Of a stretch of DNA of 64,000 bases, positions 21,817 to 33,189 are shown piece after piece. The number at the start of each line of letters is the position of its first letter. The stretch's first letter is position 1. Under the pieces are notes generated by a model. That model was not told where the DNA came from, did not search any database, and saw only the letters and a list, made by a program, of their open reading frames with translations. The translations under genes and the position numbers were made by a program. The stretch is from Ichthyophis bannanicus (Eukaryota; Chordata; Amphibia; Gymnophiona; Ichthyophiidae), in contig CM066037.1 of NCBI GenBank assembly GCA_033557465.1, positions 512,670,686 through 512,734,685 of the forward strand. The letters are read 5' to 3'.

Positions 21817-22014
21817 GGCGTAACATTAACTGATCTTCAGGAAGCTGAAAAAACTATCGGAAGAAGTCGCCCTAGTCGATCTAGAGAACAGGAGAATGAA
21901 GAGAGAGAGAAGGAAGAGAGAGAAAAACAAGATAAAGAAAAACAGGAAGACATGAGAGAATCAGAAACAAAAGATGATGATTACAGACAAAGATATTCTA
22001 GAAGCATAGAGGAG
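21817..22014 (+). CDS. PPP1R12A: PPP1R12A (MYPT1) exon, 66 codons
   Basis: MYPT1 targets the PP1 catalytic subunit to myosin. This exon opens with GVTLTDLQEAEKTIGRSR, which in vertebrate MYPT1 directly follows the RRSTQ inhibitory phosphorylation site, so that site must lie in an exon before the window. The rest is an acidic/basic run rich in E, K and R (REQENEEREKEE, then QDKEKQEDMRESETKDDDYR), expected to be helical or disordered. The acceptor is TTCTAG at 21,811-21,816 and the donor GTACTG at 22,015. Phase is 0 at both ends. PPP1R12B diverges soon after the QEAE motif, which favours PPP1R12A. Confidence 0.93.
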
Positions 22015-22149
22015 GTACTGTATCTTCCTTATGTCAGGAGTAAAGTATATATGTATTTAGCTATCACCTTTTCAGTAGTAGATCCAGATAAGTTACATTC
22101 AGATATGCTAGGTATTTCCTTATCCTTGGAGGGCTTATGATCTTGAATT

Positions 22150-22280
22150 TATACTTAAGGCAGTGGAGAGTTAAGCAATTAACTTGCCCAAGGTCACAAG
22201 GAGCATTGGTGGAATTTGAAAGCCGGTTTCCCTGGTTCTCATTTGACTGTACTAAACACTAGGCTATTCCTCTGCTCCTG
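22150..22280 (-). repeat. MIR/CORE-like SINE fragment, antisense
   Basis: AACTTGCCCAAGGTCACAAG, GGAATTTGAA and the following GGTTTCCCTGG to CTAGGCTATTCCTCTGCTCC are typical of the reversed CORE/tRNA region of a MIR-like SINE. The piece lies in a 457-bp intron of PPP1R12A. Confidence 0.55.
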
Positions 22281-22471
22281 AAGTATATTCATTGGCATAA
22301 ATTTGCTGCTTGTAGCGTGTCATTTTATTGATTTTTGGCAATATTTAAATTGTGTACCTGAATTGTTCAAGTATATAAACTCAAAATTATGTTCAATTAA
22401 AATTCTAATTTTACATTTAACACGCACCCAAAACAGTTTGTATGGGAATTAAATGTTGCTTTCTTTTCTAG

Positions 22472-22649
22472 CCCTATCAGCGTTACAGACCCATATCAAC
22501 TTCAAGTACGCTGGCTCCCTCTTCCTCTTCGCTTTACACCTCTGGCAGTTCTCTACATTCAAGTCAATTAAATAGACCAAACAGCCTTATAGGTATAACA
22601 TCTGCTTATACAACTTATTCCAGGAGTTCAGCAAAGGAAACTGATAAAG
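22472..22649 (+). CDS. PPP1R12A: PPP1R12A exon, Ser/Thr-rich segment
   Basis: The exon continues with PYQRYRPISTSSTLAPSSSS, a Ser-rich linker, SSQLNRPNSLIGITSAY and SRSSAKETDK. The NRPNSL-GITSAY block is the most conserved part of this region in MYPT1. The acceptor is TTTTCTAG at 22,464-22,471 and the donor GTAAGC at 22,650. It enters in phase 0 and leaves one base of a split codon, which the next exon completes as glutamate. The region is presumably disordered and lies between the two inhibitory phosphorylation sites. Confidence 0.93.
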
Positions 22650-23049
22650 GTAAGCATAATTTTTCCTATTAATAGCAATCCCCTTTTTAGGGGAGGAAGG
22701 GGGCTGTTAGCAGGATTATTTTTATGTAGCTGGAAGGTAACAGCTTCAAAAGCAGTTGGAAGTACATGTGACCCCTTATGTCGGTGACATCACTCATCAG
22801 TTCTTTTCATCCATACATCTTTTTTTTTTTTTGGCAGGGGAGGTGAGGGAAGGGAGGAGTAATAAGGTAATTCAATGCTTATGAAAGATGCTGGCTTAAC
22901 AGAGCTGGAAGTCTGGTTTATGAATACCTGTAGACGTTGAGCAGTGATTGCAGTTACATCTAAAATTGATCCAAAATTTAATTACTCGCCTTTCCCGAAT
23001 CTAAATCAGAGGCTACTTATAATTTGTGTATTACAGCACAAGTGGGCTT

Positions 23050-23180
23050 ACATTTTGAGTTGTACATGAGGCAGTGGTAGGTGAAGTGACTTGCCCAAGA
23101 TCAGAGTGCCAATGGAAGAAGTAGGGACTTTTTAACCCTGGCTCCCCTGTTTTCTTAGCCCGTTACTTTAACTCTAGACT
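23050..23180 (-). repeat. MIR/CORE-like SINE fragment, antisense
   Basis: GTGAAGTGACTTGCCCAAGA, TTTTTAACCCTGGCTCCCC and the trailing TAGACTACTTCT match the reversed core and box-B region of the SINE type seen at 22,150. It is diverged. Confidence 0.45.
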
Positions 23181-23327
23181 ACTTCTATTTCACGTGCCCC
23201 ACCAAAGTGGTTCTTACATTTCGTGCACTACCATTTGGAGTTAAAACTCCTCCTCTGTATCCCAGGATTAGTTCATTAAGCCTTCTAATTCTAGAACATT
23301 TTCTTTTCTAATACAATTTTTATACAT

Positions 23328-23700
23328 GCAGGAGGTAATTTTATGAGGGACTTAAGCTTGTGAACAATGTTTTACACCCTGAAAGTAGGCACTTATACAA
23401 TGTAAAAAGCAGGTGCATTGAAACACTTGCCTACTAATTCATGATAAATGTGTAGGCATTCTTAGGTGGAGAATAAGTGGTGGGGGCAGGATTGGCACTT
23501 ATATGCATGTTCTATAAAATATGTACATATGTACCTATTCTTATTAGTACATAGTTACACATGCATCAGAATAAGGTGTGCACATATAGATAATTTTATA
23601 AAGACACATGGATGCACATGCTGTCTTTATAAAGTATTCTAGCATATAAATATATGTGCCTTGACAATCTATGCACCCAGTTTTAAAATTATCCTTGCCG
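23328..23700. repeat. Possible MITE with TIR GCAGGAGGTAATTTTAT
   Basis: The left end GCAGGAGGTAATTTTATG is roughly inverted at the right end (TTTTAAAATTATCCTTGC). The interior is full of AT-rich near-palindromic runs (CTTTATAAAG, ACATATGT). No autonomous partner or clear target duplication was found. Similar GGGTAATTTTAT sequence occurs near 25,137. Confidence 0.35.
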
Positions 23701-23802
23701 TGTGTGCAATATAATCTTTATATCCAAATTCAATACACTTAGTTGAGAGAAATAGCTTAAAAGTAATCTTCCAATTTCATTAATAAAACTGACTATTAAC
23801 AG

Positions 23803-23924
23803 AAGGGGAAAAGAAAGAGGAAGAAAAGGAGGGAGAGGATAAATCACAGGCCAGATCAATACGAGAACGGCGGAGACCAAGGGAAAAGAGAAGATCTACT
23901 GGAGTTTCCTTTTGGACGCAGGAT
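23803..23924 (+). CDS. PPP1R12A: PPP1R12A exon with the second Rho-kinase site
   Basis: The exon encodes EGEKKEEEKEGEDKSQ, SIRERRRPREKRRSTGVSFW and TQD. RRST-GVSFW is the second inhibitory/regulatory phosphorylation site of MYPT1 (Thr853 in human numbering from memory), phosphorylated by Rho kinase to weaken myosin binding. The serine just before it is a PKA/PKG site. The preceding acidic run and basic RERRRPREKRR cluster are intact. The acceptor is TTAACAG before 23,803 and the donor GTAAGC at 23,925. The first two bases complete the split codon. The following intron is about 32.8 kb. Confidence 0.95.
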
Positions 23925-24665
23925 GTAAGCCTGAATTTTTAACTTTTTCTGGGCTGCTGACTTGATTTTAAATCAAGGGGGTTCAATTCCATTCCTTGAG
24001 GGCTGCGACTAATTCTGATTTTCAAGATAACTAAGCTATGCAAATTAATCTTGATCTGGGACCATATGTGGATATGTTTACATCCTTCAGTAAGAGCCTA
24101 GCAATTTATTTTTCAGTGATAGAAAGTAGTAATGCAATTTCCCTCTTCTGTCTCACCAAGAGAGAATGAATGTGTGCTGCTTAAGCTGAAGTTAAGGATA
24201 AGTGGTTCTTGTGTGAATCTGATGGGTGAGACAAATCACATTTTTATACTGACTTGTCATTCTGACAGAATATTTTGCTTTAATTTGTATTTTCAAATGT
24301 GTTCCTTATTAACTTTGAGCTTCACCTCCAAAAGTGAATTTTAGCTTAAAAAGCGAGCATGGGGCAACCTTGACTTTGCAGTGTGTTCTTGAAGAGAGAT
24401 GGGTTTATTAAGAGAGAAAAATGTATAAGACGCTTAGTTTTGACTGAAAGCAGAGTGTTGAACATAGTTTGTCATATTCGACAAACATAAAGCAAGTAGA
24501 CTAGAGCTGGGGAAAATGGCAGCCACTTGAGAATATTATAGTTCAATTGAAATATAATGCATTATATATGTTGGTTCACCATGGTGATTTGCTATTGTTA
24601 TGGATGCTTAGCCTGAAAGCTTAGCCTTTTAAGAGAATGTTAAGATGTTCTTCCATAGGCAAGCT
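23925..24665. other. Start of the giant intron, nothing recognised
   Basis: From the donor GTAAGC to the first MITE there is moderately AT-rich sequence without a credible ORF or repeat pair. Confidence 0.6.
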
Positions 24666-24673
24666 CTCTAGAT

Positions 24674-24846
24674 TAGGGGTGTCAACTCCAGCCCGGTTTT
24701 CATGATATCCTTAATGCATGTGCATGAGAGATTTGCATGAACTGTGCCCCCCCCCCCATTGTATGTTAATGTATTACGAATGTTCATTAGGGACATCCTG
24801 AAAACAGGCTGACTTGTAGCCCTCCAAGAGAGGTTTGACATCTCTG
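24674..24846. mobile_element. hAT-type MITE, 173 bp
   Basis: Inverted ends (TAGGGGTGTCAA against TTTGACATCTCTG) enclose a palindromic core with TTTTCATGATATCC against GGACATCCTGAAAA. The element is flanked by 8-bp duplications CTCTAGAT (24,666-24,673) and CTCTGGAT (24,847-24,854), seven of eight identical, as expected for hAT transposition. A poly-C run sits in the middle. The core is shared with the elements at 47,380 and 55,957. Confidence 0.7.
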
Positions 24847-24854
24847 CTCTGGAT

Positions 24855-25226
24855 CATTTTTAGACCCGTACTAATTGGGAGTTCTGTTTTAATCTTTCGA
24901 AAACATGTTTTAAAGAGGAAGTCCAAAAATCCCATAAAACATGTAGGTCTTTACTACTGTGAAAATGAATAGCAATGGGAGGAGGGGAGAGGCATTCCCA
25001 TTTTTAGTAAAAAGATTCTCCATAGCAAATTCTATAGTAAGCTCTCTTCACTTAGAACTAAACACCATATCAGCCAATGATATTTCAGAGTATCCAATTC
25101 AGGCATCTATCTTTGATTTGTATAGCACGTTTGGGGTAATTTTATATGGAGCTGCAGAAAGTTATTTGCCATTTACATGCATAAATCCTGCATTTTCAAT
25201 GATTTAATGCATACTTTTAAGGGTCA
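24855..25226. other. Intron sequence left of DIRS-B, possibly a split MITE
   Basis: GGGGTAATTTTATATGGAGC at about 25,136 and the CATTTACATGCATAAAT stretch resemble sequence right of the DIRS-B outer element (33,702-33,800: AATTTACATGCACAAATTAT). DIRS-B may therefore have inserted into a MITE-like repeat. Nothing else is visible. Confidence 0.35.
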
Positions 25227-26910
25227 TTCCTTATCGTCCCTCCAGTCCAGTCCCACAACTCTGGGTTGTGCTCCCCTTCTAGCAGCTTGGAGACTGAGCA
25301 CGTCCACTTTTGATGATCTCGGTGTGCATAGGCAGCTGGTTCCTCCTACCAGCCCTAGTAAGCGCGGTCTCCAAGCAGCTGGAGCAGGTGTGCCCAGGGC
25401 TTTGGGCTTACTTTAATGGGATAGCTAGGAAATCTTTTTTCTTTATTCTTTAATTTCCTTACTGGCCATTGCCCCTCTTTCCCCCACGCCCTTCTCTCTC
25501 CCGGCCGGGTGCCTGTGGAAAAGGTGCAGCTCCTGGGGGCCCATATGGGACTAAGCAGGTCTATTCAAGAGGTGGAGAAAGAAAAGAACCCACCGGCAGC
25601 ACTCTGTTCTGTTTAGTGTACAGCCATCGCAGCTCCCGAACCCATTGCAATGGGTGAGGAGCTGCTAAGGAGGAGGAGAAGACAGGCAAGCGGGAGCCGC
25701 TTAAGAAAAGGCAGCGCCAATCAATCTCCTCCGTGGGCCGAAGACACAATTTGACTGAGCACCGGGGGAGTGGCTGAATCTGTGGCGCTTGAAGGAGCCT
25801 GGGTGAGTGTGCCTGAAAGGGAGGGCCTGGCTTTGGCAGATATCTGCTTGTTTGGCGATGGGGTTGGTATGCACCTGCAAACTGCGTGGTAGAGGCCCCG
25901 GATGCAGTGTAGCAGGCAACCGTGCCATTTTCAGCTCAGGCAGGAAACCTGCAACCCTTAGCGTTTAAATTGCAGTTCTGCTATTTCCTTAGTTTTTCCT
26001 CAATTTCCTTAATGTTTTTCTTTAATTTCTTTATTTTTCTTTAATTTCTTTGATGTCCTGCTGTTACAGTTGCATAGCTTACTTCCTCAGGCTGCACCAG
26101 TCCTTTTAGACAGCAGGTCAGGTGAAAGGGGGGGGGTGGAGAAGAGACCTCTGTAGACAGTGGTCTTGCTCCTCCGCAGGTGGTTGTTTTGATCATTTAG
26201 CGTTTTCAACGAGCAAGTCTCTGAACTAACGGAGAGTTGGGGAGAGGGTTTTTTTTCTGGACCTCCTTTGCCCCTAGGCTGCCCAGGCCTTTAGACCCCA
26301 GTTTGCAGTGGGCATTTCCTGCGGCTGTGGAACAGAGTACCAGCCTGCTGAGGAGAGCATGCAGATAGAGTGGACTGATGGCTCTGGTCAGGTCAGTGCT
26401 TCTGGGGCATCAGGGTCAGCTCACAGGCCATGGAAGGGCATGGCTGGGCTTTTCTGTTGGCAGGAGAGCCTGGGGCTGCACCTCCCCTTCTGGAGCCTTA
26501 TAATGAGGGACGCTCCTCTCCCTAGCCCTCCACTCTTAAGGTGTTGGGGGGCTAAAACCGTCGTCTGAGTTTTTTCACCAGAGTTTGGCCAAAGGTGCTA
26601 AGCTTTCTGTAGGAGGCGAGGGAGTCAGAGGGTACCCCCTCCATGCCTGGATGGGGCCAAAAGAGACAGGTGCAGACCATTTCTGACTTCAGTGCTGAAT
26701 TACCTGGCTCTTCCGCCTTATCCAGAGACTGGAATGGGCCCAAGCACTTTTCAAAGTAGAGGGGTCGCCTGGCTGTTCCCACTGGCGCTCCAGGTGGCTT
26801 TCAGCAGGTCTCTTGATCCGCCATTGCCTCAGATGAGTCCAGGTCCCTGTTTGGTGCATGACTTCTGAGTGGCAGTGGGGGCTGCTGGAGGGGAATAGCA
26901 TCACTGAGTA

Positions 26911-29900
26911 TTCCTTATCGGTCCTACAGTTCAGTCCTCCACCACTGGGTAGTGCACCTCCTCCTGCAGCATGGAGACTGGACAAGTCAAACTTGTGACA
27001 TCACTGGGTATATCTTGCTGCTCTTCTCCTATCATTCCCCAGTGTGTCCAGTCTCCATGCAGCAGGAGGATGTAGTGAGCCTAGGTGCTGGGCTCACTAA
27101 AAGGGAAGATAAGGAGCAGTTAGAGTAGTTTCTTTAGGGTTTTAAATTTGCTTTCATCTCTCTGATTTATTTTCCTTTAATCTAGTTTAGGTCATCTCTC
27201 TAGTGCCGATCTTTTTAAAAAAAAAAAAAAAAAAAGAGGACACCGGTAGCGGCGTTTGCTTCGACTGCGGTCTGGCTGCTCTTTCTCTCTTTAGTTATTT
27301 GAGCGGTGGTCCAGTTTCCCCTGGCAGTTCTCCCCTCCTTGACTGTACGGAGAGGAGCCCTGCAACACACGCACAACGTGCCTCTCTGCTGGTCCCGCGC
27401 TGCTGTGCTGTGCCGGGACGAGGGGCAGGAGAAAGGTGAGATCGCTCTGTGGCTGGCAACTTACTCCTGTGTGGAGCAGTGCCGCGCGAGCTGGAGAGGT
27501 GCGAGGCACGGTAAGAAATCCTTTTGGGTTCATTGTGCGGGGATTTAATGCAGGAGGTCCGCGCTGTCAGCGGACAGTGAGACGGATAACCGTTCCTTTT
27601 GTGGTAAGGGAACGGTATTTGGCGCCAATTCAGGACTGCTAACAGCGGCAGCCATTTTATACCTGCAGGCTTTGCCGCGTGGCGGCCCGCTGTGGCTCAG
27701 CTCACATCGTGGGTTGCTGTAGCGCAGCTCTCGTCGGCAGGAACAGTTAAGGCGGAGGTTATTTGTTCCTTTATTGCTTATTAATTAGTCCAACCTTGTT
27801 GGTGTAGCTCGGGGAGCCGTGGGCTCTGGTTTAAAAAAAAAAAACCAGCAACAATAGGGGGTACACATATCCAATTGCATAGGTATGGCCTAAGATACGG
27901 TTGGTTCAGCCAAGTGCGAGTGCACCCGTTGGTGATGGCCACCCTGAAGGTGGAAAGCCGGTGCAGCTGAGTTTTCTGCAGGGGTTTGATTGGGCTTCCT
28001 GCTCTCAGGTTAATGCAATTTGCAATCAAGGGATAATTTTGGATCTTGATATATGGGAGAAACAAGCATATAGACAGTAGTGGTGATACAATGCATGCGG
28101 GTGTTTTTCGGGCCGCCCATCCCTGAAGGCGTGGAGCCGGACCATTCATCGGGTTGCGGACCATGCCGGACCTGAACTGGTGCATGGGCTTGCTTTCTCA
28201 TTTGGTTGGCTGTATCTTCTGCCACTTGACCTTCATTATCAATCTGCAGGCAACACTTGGTTGAATTCGGTTTTCCACCCTCTCCACCTTCAGCTACTTT
28301 ATTCATTTATTCATTTATTTTGTGCTGTTACTTTAAAAAAAAAAAAAACCTGGCGAGGCTTGATCCTGCTTGAGTTGATGCCCTTCACCTCCCAAGTTCT
28401 CTGTTTTTGGTGAGCTGCTCTCCCCTCCTAGATTGAACGGAGGGGAATTGTGCAGCAGGGCAGCAGGTTCTGATGTCAGCTCCGGTGCTCGCAACATGCT
28501 ATTTTCGGCGTTGGCTGAGCAGTCGGGGTATGAGAGCTCTCTCCGCGACTGCTGCTTACAATACTGTGTGAACAGTGTCATGGATAGCAGGGCTGCCGAT
28601 TGCATCGGCGAGGTCAAAATTGCTGTCTTGTGGTTCCTGATAGGCAGGTAAGGGCCTTGGGTGCTGCAGCTCGGCTGGAAGAGTTTTACTGCTGCATCGG
28701 GGATCGCGGTGGCAATCAGGCCCATCACGTTTTGGCGGGCTTTTCTTCCCGCACTTTTTTCTGGCCGTGGGGCAGATGAAGCTCATTGCCAGGAGCTTAA
28801 ATTCCATGTGAATTCGGCTTATTTAACTTAATTTACAGTAGGTTAGACTAGATTAAGTTATTTTACTTTAATTTTTGTTTCATTTTCATTTCTGTTAAAT
28901 TCAGGTTAGATTGATGGAAGACTAAAGAACTTTTGGATTTGTGATATGGAGATGGTTCTTGGTGGTTTTCCGCGCCTTTTACTCGCGTGGCAGGGACAGC
29001 ACGGCTCGGCGAGTCAGCGAGTGCAACAATTCCTACAATCAACTGGGCTCTCGTGGAGCCTCTCTTTCCTGGGGGGCAGTTGTTTAAGGAAGCCGGTGGG
29101 CTTAGTGTCTTTTGGTTTGGGTTTTCTTTTTCCACTTATCTGTTTGGGAAAAAACAAAACACGAGAGCAGCGATGGGGCCTTATCTTCGGGTGCGCTGAC
29201 AGACCCTGCATGTAGAAGACATTAGTCAAGTGATATTCATTTCATTTATTTTGATGATTTTCTTTTATTAATATATATTATATATTGTAGTATAGGCCTG
29301 TTATTTCTTTATCAGTTCCATGGGCTGTATGTTCGGTACGCTAAGGCAAAGCACTGTTGCTGTTCTGTTGTCCCGTCCTTACTAAGGTGGGATTCTCTGG
29401 AGGTGGCCTTCAGGACAAGAGCCGGGGCAGTCTCTTTACCTGGGTTTAGTCTGGCCTCAGCTAGGAGTATGTGCAGACACCTAAGTTTCAGTATCCAGTA
29501 TGCAATTGTTGCAGCGAAGTGCACACAATGAATTATCCCAGGAGTCGGTTGCAGGTTCCCAGCCAATTTATGGTGCACAAGGCTCAGACAAAGTAACTTT
29601 CAAAAAGGACTGAGCAATGGAGTCCAGGAAGTAATTCCTTATATGCCTTCTTCCGTTGGATACAGGCAAACTTTCTATTGCTCCCAATGCCTCTTGCACC
29701 TGTCCAGTCAGGGACCATTTCTGGGCCTAGCACCCTGTTCCCCCTTCACGGGTCAGTTTAACAATGGCCTAGTCTCAAACATAGATACTTCTCTGCTGCA
29801 AGGTCATTTCTAGCTCTCGGAATGCAAGTATTGAAACATTTCTATCCTCAGAACACAGGAGAAAAATGACAGATTTATGAATTCATAAAAACTTCTTGTT

Positions 29901-32633
29901 GAGCAGTTTTTAAGGCAATTTTCTCAGACTTTGCAGATTATTGGTTCTTTCTCTGCACTACTAGTCTCAGGCGTAGAGAAGGTATCTTCGTTTCCTTGCC
30001 TCCGCGAGGGGTGTTCGACCTAAGCCCAGAGCTGAAGGGGTACGAATTACGCCCAGAAAGGTAACGTTTCTTCAGACGCACTGGCGTGCTCAAGGCAGTC
30101 AAAAGTACCTTGGTGTGTCTCAAGATCTGGATAGGACACAGACAGGGTTTATTAGTACGTTGTGATGTTCCAGGGGGAACGGGGTTTCTGCTAGGGTGGC
30201 TCCGTGAGCCGGAGCGTCCGGGCGTCCCTTACAAAAGGTACTTTGTAGTGAGGGTCGGGCCGGAATGGTCCTCTAAGCAAACAGTTTTCATGTCTCTCAC
30301 AGGTCAGGGAGTCCCTTGATGGTGGGACTGTCTCAAAGAGATTGGGCAGGCAGGCACGCCACTGGGTCTGGCGCAGTGGGTTCCGCTGTTGATGGAGATG
30401 ATACGCGCAGGCTTGTCTGTTCATTACAGGGTTCCGTTCCCACAGGAAGCTGGAAAGAGCAAGGAGGCCTTGGGTCAAGCAGGCGTTGGCAGCTGAGTGA
30501 GCTCGCTCTGGCGTTTCAAACGTTTGAAATCAGAGTGAAGGATGCAACAGGATCAGGACTGTCTGGCAGATACATCGCAGTGGTTTGTTTATATTGGCGT
30601 GAGGATACAAGCAGGGCGATTTATGATAGAGGAGTCTAGGGCTCCATTCGCGTAGAGGGAGTCTCGTCTTCGGGGTTTGTGTGGTCATACAAGGTGTACA
30701 TCAAGTGTGAGGCAGGAACTTTTCTCAGGTGGAGTCCAGAGAATTGCTGTTAAATGGCAGCTTCGTCAAGGAAGTTTTCGTACGAACAGGCGTCGGAGAG
30801 GCCCTCCGATCCTGGCTGCCAGGGCGCTCTTTCTTTGGCTGAAGCGCATATTTTGGTGGCAGTTTTGTTCAGCAACCGCCTTCGCAATGTTCTTACCCTG
30901 ACGTGGTGCTCATGGGGCAAGTGAAGCACCACATTCAGCCGTGTCCAGAGAGAGTGCTGTGGATGCGTTGATTGGCCTAGGTGCCTGTGGGGAGCCGACC
31001 TGGCCCGGCAGTTACACGGGACTCCTTGGCGGTGACTCGGTTGACTGAGGTTTCTATTGTTGTATCGCAGGCGATTGGTTCTTCTCTTCCGAACTAGCAT
31101 TCGAAAAGGGCTAGGTTAAGGAGGTAAGCCTATTATGGATCTCGGGTGACAAACCTACGTCAGGCAGGTGGTCGTACCATTCCCTGTTGCAGGAGCGGGT
31201 ATGGCGTGTTGTCCAGGTTTGCTCCGTTTGGCAGTCGATCCCGTCTTATGCGGTTTCAAGTTCTATGGGTCTCGGGGTTGCCGGTCGCGACCCGTCCGCA
31301 GGATGGTGGCTTCTTCGTGGGGCCTCCGTTGCATCTTGGGGGGGGGGGGGGCCGTCGCTGGTAAATCTTCGAGCCCTGGTGTAAAGTTGCAGGCTAGGTT
31401 TTGAGAGACAGTGGTCTAGTGGCTAGCTGCTTGGCTTGCTGAGCTTGGTTGGCAAGACTGGTATTGGTTAGAACCGTTCTTGTTCTTCGGGGACAGTTGG
31501 TTCTACGGAAAGTGGTCTCCCTCTTAACCCTGGCAGTTCTGCCTTCTCTTGAAGCTGTTGGTTTCGTTCCCTTTTTTTGGGGGGGGTTCTTGGAAGAGAA
31601 GGTTTTCGTTACCAGTCTGCGTCTCTTGGCCGTAAACAGAGTTCCGCGGTCACACGGTTAAGTACTGGGGATTCTTTAACTACAAAAACAACAATAAAAA
31701 AAAAAAACAAGGGTTCAGTACTTGGTCTTTTCGGGGTCTGCCAAATTCCTCCCGGCAGTCTAATGTCATTGTTCAGTGGTACCAGGAAGGCATTAGTTGA
31801 GGCTAGGTTCTTGCCTGGGAGTCAGGAATTTGTGGGATTGCGATTTCCTTTGTCTGGAGGGCAGACAACTTCCTGAACAGAATGGTGGGTGGTTCTGGCT
31901 GCGCAGAAGTTACAGAATGGTGGCATGGTAGTCTTGCCATACTTTCAGTTGGCACCATTGGCAGTTCAGGTGCCGAGCGTTGCCTGTTTCGGGTCGGCGG
32001 TGCGGCGCTATGGCTGTAAGGGTCCCTCCCAAGGATTACTGCTCTGTTACATCCCAGTGGTGGAGGACTGAACCGTAGGACTGATAAGGAAATGGAAATT
32101 ACACTTACCTGGTAATTGTTGTTCCTTGAGGGAGTACAGTTCAGTCCTCATTCCCGCCCAGGGATGAATGTCTCAGACGCGAGGCGTTGGCTTGGGGGGG
32201 GGGGGTTGTCGGCCCATAAGTAGGCAGCGTGTTATGTTATGCCAATGATCACGAGAGCAGCTTTTTTTCTGTGATCTTTTAGTCCTCCTTCCTTCCCTCT
32301 GTCGGTCTTGCTATGGTCTGCGGGCAAGAGGATGGGGTGGAGGAGGAGGGTGTTCTTTGCCTTTTATTTCAGGGCACTGCAGTTTAAAAGTTGGGGCTTA
32401 AGCATAGTTTTGTATTTAATTCCTTAAACTGCTCATTTGTTGTTCCTTTGAGTCTGCTTTGTCAGTAGGTCACTGGGGAATGATGGGAGAAGACCAGCAA
32501 GATATACCTGGTGATGTCACAAGTTTGACTTGTCCAGTCTCCATGCTGCAGGAGGAGGTACACTACCCAGTGGTGGAGGACTGAACTGTACTCCCTCAAG
32601 GAACAACAATTACCAGGTAAGTGTAATTTCCAT
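26911..32633 (+). mobile_element. DIRS-B inner element, 5.7 kb, no recognisable RT
   Basis: The left terminus (TTCCTTATCGGTCCTACAGT, then GTGCACCTCCTCCTGCAGCA and GACTGGACAAGTCAAAC) mirrors the right terminus (32,508-32,633). The ICR at 32,052-32,150 carries both edges back to back. Size and end structure fit a DIRS element. The right edge is nearly the same as that of coding copy A at 2,720-2,759. Inside, several open frames of 60-134 codons occur in this GC-rich interval, but none shows RT, RNase H or recombinase motifs I can recognise. It may be a non-autonomous derivative or a heavily decayed copy. Confidence 0.75.
32052..32150. repeat. Internal complementary region (ICR) of the inner DIRS-B
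   Basis: The segment reads GGACTGAACCGTAGGACTGA then TAAGGAAATGGAAATTACAC, TTACCTGGTAATTGTTGTTC and CTTGAGGGAGTACAGTTCAG. The first part complements the left edge at 26,911 and the rest complements the right edge ending at 32,633. The junction between them marks where the two ends meet in the DIRS circle. Confidence 0.85.
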
Positions 32634-32889
32634 TTGCCTTGAGTAATTCAAATGCAAGCATCTAATGCTCACTATTGCCAGGTGGCCCCCAACTCCCCTC
32701 ATCTCTGCCATCACTGCTGGGGTGCCACTGAGGGCTAAGTCCATGAGGACTTCCCCTGAGATACAGTTCCACCCTTGAGTAGTTTAAGTGTACAGAGAAG
32801 ACTGCATCATTAAAGAGAACTGCCCCATTTAGCCAATCGGATTGGTTGTTTGCTTAGGTCGGAGAGCCGTACAGGGGTACGGCAGCAGC

Positions 32890-33040
32890 CAAAGCTTCCC
32901 CTCTAGGGGGATTAGTAGGGCTATCACCTCGGTGTACAGGTGGTACGGCAGCTGCCTGGTCTTCTCTTCATGCGTTGGTAAGGCAGGCTGGATTGGCTGT
33001 GCAGGCGACAGGGGACTCCAGGTTTTGAGTGGTGCTGAGT
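32890..33040 (+). pseudogene. DIRS-B outer tyrosine-recombinase C-terminal remnant
   Basis: In frame near 32,930 the translation gives TGGTAAAWSSLHALVRQAGL, resembling the conserved AATWSSVHTFTAHY box of the DIRS-D recombinase at 42,350. The nucleophile tyrosine is not evident. Position just before the ICR is as expected. The remnant is short, so confidence is moderate. Confidence 0.45.
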
Positions 33041-33089
33041 CAGGCTGGAATCGCGGGTTCCTCCCCGTTGATAGAACTGCTCTGTTACA

Positions 33090-33189
33090 TCCCAGAGGTG
33101 CGGGACTGGACTGGAGGGATGATAAGGAAAGTGAAATTAGACCTTACCTGCTAACTGATGTTCCTTGAGTAACTCCAGTTCATTCCCAG
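33090..33189. repeat. Internal complementary region (ICR) of the outer DIRS-B
   Basis: GGACTGGACTGGAGGGATGA, TAAGGAAAGTGAAATTAGAC, CTTACCTGCTAACTGATGTT and CCTTGAGTAACTCCAGTT complement the left edge at 25,227 and the right edge at 33,640-33,701 in head-to-head order. Confidence 0.8.

Noticed and set aside
27203..32071. Host genes or a CpG-island promoter in the GC-rich interval 27-32 kb
   Set aside because: The interval is bounded by DIRS termini and an ICR, lies inside an intron, and its open frames show no known domain or splice-consistent structure.
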